Positions 1-8,587 of a stretch of DNA of 64,000 bases are shown piece after piece (position 1 is the first letter of the stretch; every line of letters begins with the position of its first letter). A program made the translations under genes and the position numbers. The notes below the pieces were generated by a model. The model saw only the letters and a program-made list of their open reading frames with translations. It was not told the origin of the DNA and did no database searches. Location: the NCBI GenBank assembly GCA_963669405.2, contig CAXXHF010000002.1:2108001-2172000 (forward strand), written 5' to 3'. Source of the stretch: Aureisphaera sp963669405. Its GTDB lineage: Bacteria > Bacteroidota > Bacteroidia > Flavobacteriales > Flavobacteriaceae.

Positions 1-2
1 TT

Positions 3-668
3 GCTTTTGATAGACAAAATCGCTTGTGGATAGGAACTTCTAGAGGACTTCGGGTATTGTTTAATGTAGGAGGGTTTTTTGATGAAGAGGCCAATACCGA
101 TGCGCAGGAGATTATCATTGTAGAAGATGGAGTGCCACAAGAATTACTGTTCCAGCAAACCATTACCGATATTGAAGTGGACGGATCTAATAACAAATGG
201 ATTTCTACGTCTACTTCCGGTGTTTTTTACCTCTCGCCTAACGGTCAGGAGACATTGCTACGCTTTACAAAAAACAATTCTCCATTGCCTTCCAATAATG
301 TTCAGGATATCACTATAGATGGCTCTACAGGACGTGTGTATTTTGCTACCGTGAATGGATTGGTTGCTTTTGAAGGAACTTCTACTGCACCCCGTGACAA
401 TTTAGATGAAGTTTATGCATTTCCCAATCCGGTAAGACCAGGTTTTAGTGGTAATGTAACCATTGATGGACTCACGGCTCAAGCAAATGTAAAGATTACT
501 GATATAGAAGGGAATTTGGTTTTCGAAACTACCAGTGAGGGAGGAAGCGTGCTTTGGGATACCACTGCTTTTGGACAATACCGAGTAGCTTCTGGAGTGT
601 ACTTGGTTATGATTACCACAGATGATGCCCTTGAAACCAAGGTTTCTAAGATAATGATTGTACGATAA
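3..668 (+). CDS. PorZ-like T9SS protein, C-terminal fragment (5' end outside window)
   Basis: The reading frame is open to the left edge, where codons from base 3 read AFDRQNRLWIGTSRGL, so the gene starts before the window and the apparent internal start at 24 is only a Leu codon. The visible part carries the end of a beta-propeller of the two-component-regulator type (WIGTSRGL, NKWISTSTSGVFYL and FATVNGLVAF blades). A T9SS-style C-terminal domain follows (FPNPVRPG near the end of the propeller, ending SKIMIVR). A propeller plus CTD directly upstream of recO is the usual context of porZ, an accessory component of the T9SS cell-surface attachment complex in Bacteroidota. The identification rests on this context and the fold pattern. 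A generic propeller protein with a sorting domain is the alternative. The stop is 2 bp before recO, so the two genes are co-transcribed. Confidence 0.7.
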   Translation, partial: AFDRQNRLWIGTSRGLRVLFNVGGFFDEEANTDAQEIIIVEDGVPQELLFQQTITDIEVDGSNNKWISTSTSGVFYLSPNGQETLLRFTKNNSPLPSNNVQDITIDGSTGRVYFATVNGLVAFEGTSTAPRDNLDEVYAFPNPVRPGFSGNVTIDGLTAQANVKITDIEGNLVFETTSEGGSVLWDTTAFGQYRVASGVYLVMITTDDALETKVSKIMIVR

Positions 669-670
669 CC

Positions 671-1390
671 ATGCAGGTTTCTACCAAGGCACTGGTTTTT
701 TCATCCGTTAAATATGCCGAGGCAGACTTAATTGTTTCCTGCTTTACCGAAGATTTTGGACTTAAATCCTATATGCTTAAAGGGGTGCTTAAGTCCAGAA
801 AGGGCAAGCTTCGGGCATCTCTCTTTCAACCCTTAACATTGCTTCAATTAGAGGCCATTCACAAGGATAAGGGAACTTTAGAACGTATTAAAGAAGCCAA
901 AGTCCTAGTCCCCTATAAAACACTTCACACCCAAGTAATAAAATCTTCCATAGTACTCTTTTTGGCAGAAATGCTTAAGAATTGTATTCAGGAAGAAGAA
1001 GCAAACCCAGCCTTGTTTCAGTACATTTCAACATCACTTCAATGGTTGGACACACAAGAGGATATTGCAAATTTCCATATTCTTTTTTTACTAAAGCTAA
1101 CCGCCTATTTAGGATTTCATCCAGATACTTCAGACACCCAAGGGGCTTACTTCAATCTTATGGAAGGGAACTTCGAAAATAGATCCCATGGAGACTATTC
1201 CGAAACAGGAGAACACGTAGCAACTTTAAAACGGTTTTTCGGCATAAATTTTGATGGTTTAGCAGAGACAAAAACCACCAAAAAACAACGTTTTGAAACC
1301 CTTAATTTGCTATTGTTATATTATCAGTTACATTTGCAGGGCTATAAAAAACCGAAGTCACTTTTGGTACTGAACCAACTATTTAATTGA
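671..1390 (+). CDS. recO: DNA repair protein RecO
   Basis: 239 aa, normal RecO length. The N-terminal OB-fold shows the family pattern: KALVFSSVKYAEADLIVSCF, then a LKGVLKSRKGKLRASLFQPL region. An all-helical C-terminal domain follows. RecO loads RecA onto SSB-coated DNA in RecF-pathway gap repair. The four-cysteine zinc site of many RecO proteins is not visible, which is common in Bacteroidota. The gene follows the PorZ-like gene by 2 bp, and its TGA stop shares bases with the ATG of the TonB receptor (TGATG), so the three genes form one transcription unit. Identification is by sequence pattern and neighbourhood. Confidence 0.9.
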   Translation: MQVSTKALVFSSVKYAEADLIVSCFTEDFGLKSYMLKGVLKSRKGKLRASLFQPLTLLQLEAIHKDKGTLERIKEAKVLVPYKTLHTQVIKSSIVLFLAEMLKNCIQEEEANPALFQYISTSLQWLDTQEDIANFHILFLLKLTAYLGFHPDTSDTQGAYFNLMEGNFENRSHGDYSETGEHVATLKRFFGINFDGLAETKTTKKQRFETLNLLLLYYQLHLQGYKKPKSLLVLNQLFN

Positions 1391-3810
1391 TGATGCGAGT
1401 TGTACTGTTTATCCTATGTTTCATAGGATTTTCTATACCTGATTTTGCCCAAAACATTCAGGTAGTAAGTGAGGAAAATGAGGGTCCTGTTTCGGGAGTG
1501 GCTATCTATAATGAAGATCGAAGCAAAACAGCAGTAACCGATTTTGATGGATATGCCAATATCTCTCAATTTAGCGATACTGAAGTTATCTTTTTTCAGC
1601 ATATCTCACATACACTCTTATCCCTTACCAAAAATGAGATTGCAACCAATGCAAATAAGGTGACCTTATCCCTTTCGGCAAGCAAGTTGGATGAAATTGT
1701 GCTCTCCATTTCAAAATTTGGTCAGAGCAAGCGAGACATTCCACAGCAAATTGCCAGTGTTACCTCAGAAGACGTATTGTTTAGAAATCCGCAAACCGCA
1801 GCAGATTTGTTAGAAAGTAGTGGACAGGTCTATGTTCAAAAGAGTCAGTTGGGCGGGGGAAGTCCTTTAATACGTGGGTTTTCTACCAATCGGTTATTGA
1901 TTACCGTAGACGGTATCCGTTTCAATACAGCTATTTTCAGAGGAGGAAATGTACAGAATGTCATTTCTATAGATCCTTTTTCAGTAGAACGCACCGAAGT
2001 TATTTTAGGACCAGGATCAGTTGTATATGGAAGTGATGCCGTAGGAGGGGTGATGAACTTCTACACAAAGAAACCTAGCTTTTCTTTCGAAGATGGCTTT
2101 GATTTATCAGGAAATGTGTTGGCTCGTTATGCCACAGCCAATAAAGAAAAGACGGGGCATTTTGATATCAACATTGGCGGAAAACAATGGGCTTTCCTTA
2201 CCAGTGTTTCTTATAGTGATTTTGATGACTTAAAAATGGGGAGCAATGGTCCGGATGATTATTTGCGCAATGAATATGTAGAAACCATTAACGGGGTAGA
2301 TACGGTCATAGAAAATGATGATCCAGAGATACAACGGTTTACAGGCTATGATCAGATCAACTTCATGCAAAAAGCACGGTATATGCCATCTGAACAGTGG
2401 GATTTGGATTTAGGCTTGTTCTATACAACCACCAGTGATTACCCACGATATGACCGCCTTATCCGTGAGCGTGACGGACAGTTACGTTCTGCAGAGTGGT
2501 ATTACGGACCTCAGGAATGGATAGGAGGAAACCTTCAGGTATCCCATCAGCAAGATGGAGTGGCGCTTTTTGACGATAGTAAGTTAAGTCTGAGCTACCA
2601 ACAATTTACCGAAAGCAGAAATGATCGGGATTTTGGAGATTCTATCCTTTTTGAAAGTGATGAAACCGTCAATGCTATAAGTGGAGGATTGGACTTCACC
2701 AAAAAAATAGCTCCAAAGAGTACAATCTTCTATGGTGCAGAATACGTTTACAACAAGGTAAACAGTGAAGGAAAACAAACTGATATTACTACAGGGACTA
2801 CGTCCAAAGATGCTTCTAGATATCCAGATGGCTCTATATGGCAGTCCATGGCGGTGTATGCCAGTTTGCAGTCTAAGTTTTCTTCTAGCGTATCTTTTCA
2901 GGGAGGACTTCGCTACAGTCATATTTTATTGGATGCAGATTTTACCGAAAACAATCAGTTTTTCGAGTTTCCCTTTTCAGATGCCAATGTAAATACAGGG
3001 GCATTAACTGGAAGTGCTGGAATAACATGGCAAGCTAGTGATTTTCTAGGATGGCGTTTCAATTTCGGAACAGCCTTTAGGGCGCCCAATGTAGATGATG
3101 TTGGAAAGATTTTTGATAGCGAACCAGGAAGTGTGGTGGTTCCAAATCCCGATGTGGAAGCAGAGTATTCCTATAACTTTGAAGTGGGAGCCAACTTAAA
3201 TTTTAACGATGTTGTAAAGTTTGATCTCGCTACCTACTATACCAGCTTAAAAGATGCTTTGGTACGTAGGGATTTTAGTTTAAATGGGCAGACCCAAATT
3301 GAATACCAAGGTGAATTGAGTAATGTACAAGCCATTCAGAATGCGGGGCGTTCTCGAGTGTATGGTTTTGAGGCTGGAATGGAAGTTAATTTTTGTGAAG
3401 CGCTACAACTTACGTCTCAATTTAATGTAACCGAGGGCTATACCGAAGAAGAAGATGATAGCCGTGCAGCTGTACGTCACGTAGCACCTTTGTTTGGAAA
3501 CGGACATTTGTTGTTCAAGAAAAAGAAATGGAAACTGGATGGATTTGTGGAGTACAACGGACAATTCGATTTTGAGGATTTAGCACCAAGTCAGCAAAAC
3601 AATGCGTTCCTATATGCGTTGGATGAAGATGGAAACCCTTATTCGCCTTCTTGGTATACCTTAAACTTTGCTGGGCAATATCAGATGACCGAAGCTTTAC
3701 AATTTACAGCTACCTTAGAGAATATTACCAATCAGCGATACCGTCCTTATTCTTCTGGTATTACTGCTCCAGGGCGTAATCTAATTGTTTCCGCTAATTA
3801 TTCTTTTTAA
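1390..3810 (+). CDS. TonB-dependent outer-membrane receptor (hemoglobin/transferrin receptor-like)
   Basis: About 806 aa. I start at ATG 1390, which overlaps the recO stop, rather than the upstream TTG. A signal peptide (residues 1-21, ending FAQ) precedes a CarboxypepD_reg-like domain (about 22-105). Next is a plug domain (about 115-225) with SPLIRGFSTNRLLITVDGIR and the plug-end motif GSVVYGSDAVGGVMNF. A long beta-barrel ends in an aromatic residue (SANYSF), as outer-membrane barrels do. The plug resembles the hemoglobin/transferrin/lactoferrin receptor group, which imports heme or iron using TonB-ExbBD energy, but the substrate cannot be read from sequence. Co-transcription with recO appears to be a matter of gene order and not of shared function. 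Confidence 0.85.
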   Translation: MMRVVLFILCFIGFSIPDFAQNIQVVSEENEGPVSGVAIYNEDRSKTAVTDFDGYANISQFSDTEVIFFQHISHTLLSLTKNEIATNANKVTLSLSASKLDEIVLSISKFGQSKRDIPQQIASVTSEDVLFRNPQTAADLLESSGQVYVQKSQLGGGSPLIRGFSTNRLLITVDGIRFNTAIFRGGNVQNVISIDPFSVERTEVILGPGSVVYGSDAVGGVMNFYTKKPSFSFEDGFDLSGNVLARYATANKEKTGHFDINIGGKQWAFLTSVSYSDFDDLKMGSNGPDDYLRNEYVETINGVDTVIENDDPEIQRFTGYDQINFMQKARYMPSEQWDLDLGLFYTTTSDYPRYDRLIRERDGQLRSAEWYYGPQEWIGGNLQVSHQQDGVALFDDSKLSLSYQQFTESRNDRDFGDSILFESDETVNAISGGLDFTKKIAPKSTIFYGAEYVYNKVNSEGKQTDITTGTTSKDASRYPDGSIWQSMAVYASLQSKFSSSVSFQGGLRYSHILLDADFTENNQFFEFPFSDANVNTGALTGSAGITWQASDFLGWRFNFGTAFRAPNVDDVGKIFDSEPGSVVVPNPDVEAEYSYNFEVGANLNFNDVVKFDLATYYTSLKDALVRRDFSLNGQTQIEYQGELSNVQAIQNAGRSRVYGFEAGMEVNFCEALQLTSQFNVTEGYTEEEDDSRAAVRHVAPLFGNGHLLFKKKKWKLDGFVEYNGQFDFEDLAPSQQNNAFLYALDEDGNPYSPSWYTLNFAGQYQMTEALQFTATLENITNQRYRPYSSGITAPGRNLIVSANYSF

Positions 3811-3823
3811 TATTGAAGGGACA

Positions 3824-6391
3824 TTATGCTGAATTCCTACTGGCATTAATATTTCCAAACAACGACCGTGTGACCATTTTTTCATATACCTCCAGTTGGT
3901 CTTCGGACCCCCCATCCAATTTCAACTGCTGAATCTCCCGCAAGGCATACTGCTGAATAGTCAATAAAGGCAACACAATCTTTTCCCGTACGCGAATGGA
4001 AGCCCGCATAGCCTTAGAATCTTCCATGAGTTCTGCATAACCCGTTACTTTCAGTAATAATCGTCTGCTACGTTCGTATTCGGCAAAGATGATGGACCAA
4101 AAATCACCGTATTCAGGATCGTCTTTCATGTAGGCAGTCAGCGGGAAAAACGACTTGGTAAGACTCATCATGCTGTTTTCCAATAAGGTTCGGAAAAAGG
4201 GAGAATGTTTATAGAGGGAAATTACCTTATCAAATTCCCCATTGGCTTCAAATGCCTCTAAGGCAACTCCAACACCATAAAACCCTGGAACGTTCTGTTT
4301 TAACTGGCTCCAGCTACCTACAAAGGGAATGGCGCGAAGATCACTAAAAACTAAAGCACTGTTTTTACCTCGTTTAGAAGGTCGGCTCCCAATATTGGTT
4401 TTGGCATAGTATTTAAGAGTACTCATTTGCTCTAAATAAGGTAGGAACTTGGGATGACTTTTAAAGTCCTTGTAAGCTTCATAGCTTAAGGAGGCCAATT
4501 GGTTCATGGTTTCCCGATCGGTTTGGGAAAGGGAGGTGTCTTCATCACTAAATACTTCGTTGGTTATGCCAGAACTAATGAGCTGCTCCATATTGTACTG
4601 GCAGGAGTCTATAGTTCCAAAATTGGAAGAAATGGTCTGTCCCTGTACGGTAAGTTGTACTTCTTCATGCTCTATAGTATCTCCCAGTGAGGCATAAAAC
4701 TGATGGGTCTTTCCTCCACCTCGTGCCGGAGGTCCTCCCCGACCGTCAAAAAAGAGCGCTGTGATACCATACTTCCGGGAAACTTCGGTAAGGCGTTCCT
4801 TGGCCGTAAAAATACTCCAATTGGCCATAAGATACCCCCCATCTTTGGTGCCGTCACTAAAGCCCAACATGATCGATTGTCTTTTGCCTCGCCGTTGTAA
4901 ATGAGCAGCATAATGTGGATGGGTATACAAAGTTTCCATGACTTGGTCTGCAACCATGAGATCATCTACAGTTTCAAAAAGAGGAATGATATCTACGGTA
5001 GGTTCGGCCCAGTTGCACAGACGGATCATGGCGAAGGCCTCCAACACATTAACGACACTACCGTTGTTGCTAATGATATAACGGTTGCATCCCTGTTCAC
5101 CATTGTATTTCTGGATCTGCTTCATGGCTCGTATAGAAGCAAGGGTTTTCTGTGCTATCTCATCTGTGAGTGAAGCAGGATCTATATTACCCTTAAGGGC
5201 TGCCAATTGCGCTATCTTTTCGGCATCTGTTAAATCTCCATAAGCTTTGCTAAATAGCTGTGGGTGGCACTCGGCAATATGAGTCATAACATGGGTATGA
5301 ACCCGTGAGTCTTGCCTAATATCCAAGGAAGCAAAATACATTCCAAAGAGTTGTACTTTATAAATAAGGTCCTGTACTTCTGTCACAAATAAGGATTGGT
5401 GCTGGGTGACCAATAGCTTCTGTATTTCCTGCAATTGTGTTAACAGGTGACTAGTGGTAAGGGTAGCTTTTTCTGGAGGAAGGGCAAGATGGAGGTATAC
5501 TTCTGTTTCTAAGGCAATACAAAGAGCCTCCACCCCTTTAAAGGTGAGTCTACGACGGAGTTTGCGTAGGTCTTTGTGGTAGTTTTTAAGCAACGTAAGC
5601 CGAAGGCGTTCGGCAACCTTTAGAGTGATTTCGGTAGTGACAAAGGGATTGCCATCACGATCACCTCCGGGCCAAAACCCTAAATTGATGACTTGATTGG
5701 TAAGGGTTTCCCCTTCAAAGATATTGTTCTGTATGTAGTTGTAAATGGCACTTACACTGTGGTAAAACACATGTTCCAGGTACCAGATAAGGCTTACTGC
5801 TTCATCATAAGGGGTGGGTTTCTGTTTTTTGAAAAAGGGTGTCTTTCCTAATTGGGCCAAGAACATTTTAATACTGTCCAGATCGTTTTCTTGTATGGCA
5901 ATGGCCAGATCCGTAATAATACCCAATACGGGACCGGGGTAGAATTGGGTGGGGTGAGCTGTAAGCACAGGGCGTACTTTAAAGCGCTCCAAGTATTGTT
6001 TTAGGGCTTCCTTTTTGTTTTTGTCCTCAGCTTCTTCACGTACGTTTCTTAGGGTTCCGCGACCGTCCATATTATTAATGATGGTAAAGGTGGCATCTTC
6101 TATGGCATCAAATAACACGACTTGACGTTCTATGTATTGAATAAACCGAAACAGCAGGTTCACCTTTTCTTCTTCCGATGGAGCATCGGCATAACGATCA
6201 AAAAAGTGGTTTACGATCTCGGTGGGATTCTTTTGTTTGTCAAAACCTTGTTGACACACCTCTTGAAATAGGGGTAACAATGCCCCCGTTTGGGTAATCT
6301 CATCAAATGGCAGCGTCATAAAGATACTGTTATAGATCTGATATTTGGAGAGCACATATTGGTGAAAGCGCTCTTCTTTGGTGTACTGCAT
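3824..6391 (-). CDS. ppc: Phosphoenolpyruvate carboxylase
   Basis: 855 aa, full length. It catalyses PEP + bicarbonate to oxaloacetate + phosphate, the anaplerotic feed of the TCA cycle. Visible catalytic elements are VLTAHPTQ (His about 146), WPGGDRDGNPFV (about 242), GFSDGTKDGGY (about 515) and the loop DGRGGPPARGGGKTHQF (about 550). The C-terminus, NINASRNSA, departs from the usual RNTG ending. The motifs are a variant of the enterobacterial type (for example HPTQ instead of HPTE), which fits the divergent Bacteroidota lineage. The gene converges with the TonB receptor with only 13 bp between stops and no clear terminator hairpin there. On the minus strand upstream, a TACCTTTA box resembles the Bacteroidota -7 element TAnnTTTG. 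Confidence 0.93.
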   Translation of the reverse strand: MQYTKEERFHQYVLSKYQIYNSIFMTLPFDEITQTGALLPLFQEVCQQGFDKQKNPTEIVNHFFDRYADAPSEEEKVNLLFRFIQYIERQVVLFDAIEDATFTIINNMDGRGTLRNVREEAEDKNKKEALKQYLERFKVRPVLTAHPTQFYPGPVLGIITDLAIAIQENDLDSIKMFLAQLGKTPFFKKQKPTPYDEAVSLIWYLEHVFYHSVSAIYNYIQNNIFEGETLTNQVINLGFWPGGDRDGNPFVTTEITLKVAERLRLTLLKNYHKDLRKLRRRLTFKGVEALCIALETEVYLHLALPPEKATLTTSHLLTQLQEIQKLLVTQHQSLFVTEVQDLIYKVQLFGMYFASLDIRQDSRVHTHVMTHIAECHPQLFSKAYGDLTDAEKIAQLAALKGNIDPASLTDEIAQKTLASIRAMKQIQKYNGEQGCNRYIISNNGSVVNVLEAFAMIRLCNWAEPTVDIIPLFETVDDLMVADQVMETLYTHPHYAAHLQRRGKRQSIMLGFSDGTKDGGYLMANWSIFTAKERLTEVSRKYGITALFFDGRGGPPARGGGKTHQFYASLGDTIEHEEVQLTVQGQTISSNFGTIDSCQYNMEQLISSGITNEVFSDEDTSLSQTDRETMNQLASLSYEAYKDFKSHPKFLPYLEQMSTLKYYAKTNIGSRPSKRGKNSALVFSDLRAIPFVGSWSQLKQNVPGFYGVGVALEAFEANGEFDKVISLYKHSPFFRTLLENSMMSLTKSFFPLTAYMKDDPEYGDFWSIIFAEYERSRRLLLKVTGYAELMEDSKAMRASIRVREKIVLPLLTIQQYALREIQQLKLDGGSEDQLEVYEKMVTRSLFGNINASRNSA

Positions 6392-6593
6392 GTTCCTGTG
6401 TTTTAACCTATATAAAGGTACCGAAAATGCAGAAGTGCTTTGCTACTTTTTAAGTATTTCCCTCAATTTTAAGGACGAAATCGTTTTAGGTTGTATAGAG
6501 CCTCTTCACTCATTTATTTGTTTTGAGGGACTATTGAAGTGGTGATTTGTTTTTTAAATGGCAGACCATTTCTTTAAATGTATTGTACTATCT

Positions 6594-6627
6594 AAAAAAG
6601 TGCAGGGTTATGCCCCGCACTTTTTTT
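6594..6627 (-). terminator. Rho-independent terminator of the 59-aa gene (possibly bidirectional)
   Basis: The stem GTGCaGGG / CCCcGCAC has a short loop and is flanked by six A on one side and seven T on the other, so it can end transcription in both directions. It starts inside the stop codon of the small minus-strand gene. Confidence 0.8.
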
Positions 6628-6805
6628 AATTTACCCTTTTAGTTTGTGTTACATTAAGGTTGTCTATGTATATTAAACGAACATCTACTTGTTTATGTCC
6701 GGTGGCTCTCATATGAGCTCGGGCACTTCTATAGGCATTGGCCTCTTTAATGAATAAATTACTTTCAAAGTCACCTCTGGAGCAATATGCTTGATAATAC
6801 GTCAT
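6626..6805 (-). CDS. Small conserved-looking basic protein, 59 aa
   Basis: The complete frame runs from ATG at 6805 to TAA at 6626. It encodes a basic 59-residue protein beginning MTYYQAYCSRGDFESNLFIK and ending NVTQTKRVN. No signal peptide or membrane segment is visible. Codon use matches the neighbours, and a strong terminator follows immediately, which supports a real gene. It sits 20 bp downstream of the coiled-coil secreted protein gene on the same strand and may be co-transcribed with it. I do not recognise a family. The central helix (EANAYRSARAHMRATGHKQV) could bind nucleic acid, but that is only a guess from charge. Confidence 0.6.
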   Translation of the reverse strand: MTYYQAYCSRGDFESNLFIKEANAYRSARAHMRATGHKQVDVRLIYIDNLNVTQTKRVN

Positions 6806-6824
6806 AACAAATGGTATTTATGGA

Positions 6825-8345
6825 TTAAAATTTTAGTGGGAATGTAGTTCTAACACCAACAGTGTTTCTGTTTAAAATGCTGTTGTTTGTGTCATTGGTA
6901 TTAAATATATCATTGAGATTATAGAATACTTCAAGATTAACGATAGACGAAGCTTTTTTTCTATCTCTGAAAGTCAGAACGATACCTGTATTTAGAGAAG
7001 CTATAGGTTTTAAATTCTCCCTGAATAACATGACTGGATTTAGATGGATGGCTACCTTATTTTCTTTGGTGAAAAAGTTGTAGTAATCTATATAAGTGGT
7101 CATAGAAGCAAGGTCTTCTTCGTAATTACCTGCAAAGGCATTTTGTCTTTTAATGGACTGTCTATTTGGCTCTTCCAAAATTTGTTTTACATCTACAACT
7201 TCTACCTGAGCTAACGACTTTAAATTGCTTGAATAATTGAAAAGGCCACCAAGGGACAGATATAACTTTGGAGTGGATTTTAAGCTTACCCCACCATCAT
7301 TTTTAACAAGCTTCGCATTTCTTAATATATTATAACTGGCAGAAATAGATAGAGTGGTATATTCTTCCGATTTTATTTGTTGATCTACTGTCAGAGTATC
7401 GTTAAAGAGCTTGAAAGCATCATTCCGAATTCCCCCCTGAATGGTAAACCAGTTTAACATTATTTCTTTTGCTTTTAATTCTTCAATTTCTTCACGTGTC
7501 TTTTGATTTTTCTCCAAGAGTTCTTTTTTCCGTTGAAAGACCAATTTGTCTCGTATAGCATTTTGTAATTCAACTACTTTTTGAGATGTACTTTTCTCAT
7601 CATATTGAGCGATTTTAATTCGGCCTTCTATGTCCTTTAATTGGGATTTTAGTTTTGGGATTACCTGAATGATCATTTCCCTTTTTGCCCTTAATGTGGT
7701 AAGCTCTACTTTCTTTTCATCAGTGGTTTTGTTGCTTAAGATTAATAGATCTTCAATTTTATTTTTGATATCTTCTACTGTACCTAAATTTATGATGCTA
7801 TCTGCAATTTTTTTTCTTCCTTTTTGAAGTGTGTTTATTTTCTTTTGGATTTTGGCAAGAGCATCTAGAGCATCTAGAATATCTTTTTTATTATCAATGT
7901 AAAAGACATCCCGCTCATATTTTTCGTCTTCTTCCTTTAATTTATTTTCTAAAATGGAAAGGGCTGTGTTATCAATTGATAAACCATTAGGCGCAAAGTT
8001 TGAAAGAAAGTGTAATGAAGCTTCAAGACTTACATTAGAATTTATTTTTCCTTCATCGAAAAGAGCAGCTATACCCTGGGTAGCTCCTCCAGAAGCCTTT
8101 AGGGTTATCATCCTGTTTTCTTCAGTAACAAAAAATACAGATGCGGAAACGGAACTCTCATCTGTATCTAGGGCAGCAAAAGACCCGAGGTTTGAAAACG
8201 AATTACCAGATATTACATTGGAAAAGGCAATACTCAGTTTGTTTTTCAGCAAGAGTTCTTTATCAACTTCATTGTCATTTGTTTGACCATAGACATTTGA
8301 TAGTAAGACAGAAGCAAATAACAAAAAGAAAGTATAAAGTTTCAT
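6825..8345 (-). CDS. Secreted coiled-coil protein with predicted outer-membrane C-terminal region
   Basis: 506 aa from the ATG at 8345. The frame opens 24 bases earlier at a TTG, but the ATG gives a clean signal peptide (MKLYTFFLLFASVLLSNVYGQ). Residues about 125-300 are rich in K, E and L with long heptad-like runs (for example EKNQKTREEIEELKAKEIML), indicating a coiled coil. The C-terminal third has alternating hydrophobic strands and ends in TFPLKF with a terminal Phe, as many outer-membrane beta-barrels do. I infer a periplasmic stalk plus a barrel or barrel-like domain. No family is recognised. It stands between the 59-aa gene and a histidine kinase on the same strand, with 242 bp separating it from the kinase stop, so it probably has its own promoter. 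Confidence 0.65.
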   Translation of the reverse strand: MKLYTFFLLFASVLLSNVYGQTNDNEVDKELLLKNKLSIAFSNVISGNSFSNLGSFAALDTDESSVSASVFFVTEENRMITLKASGGATQGIAALFDEGKINSNVSLEASLHFLSNFAPNGLSIDNTALSILENKLKEEDEKYERDVFYIDNKKDILDALDALAKIQKKINTLQKGRKKIADSIINLGTVEDIKNKIEDLLILSNKTTDEKKVELTTLRAKREMIIQVIPKLKSQLKDIEGRIKIAQYDEKSTSQKVVELQNAIRDKLVFQRKKELLEKNQKTREEIEELKAKEIMLNWFTIQGGIRNDAFKLFNDTLTVDQQIKSEEYTTLSISASYNILRNAKLVKNDGGVSLKSTPKLYLSLGGLFNYSSNLKSLAQVEVVDVKQILEEPNRQSIKRQNAFAGNYEEDLASMTTYIDYYNFFTKENKVAIHLNPVMLFRENLKPIASLNTGIVLTFRDRKKASSIVNLEVFYNLNDIFNTNDTNNSILNRNTVGVRTTFPLKF

Positions 8346-8587
8346 AAGTGTAGTGATTTTATACTTCAAATGTAGATTCTACACACTATGGAGAACATCC
8401 CCACTACTGGGTATTTCTGGAAGAGAAGTTTAGAAAGATGGATTTTTTGGACTCAGCATACCCCTAGATTCAGAGCTGTCAATAGCTGGCTGTGGAATTG
8501 ACGAAGTAATAATGGATTTGGATGGAATAATTTAAAAAGTACATTTAAGGACAAACGTTTGGTTTAATCAACTTTCCAGCCTTCCTT

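Noticed and set aside
3824..6391. Long opposite-strand ORFs within ppc (for example 4672-4965)
   Set aside because: They lie inside a fully supported gene with all catalytic motifs in frame; they are shadows.
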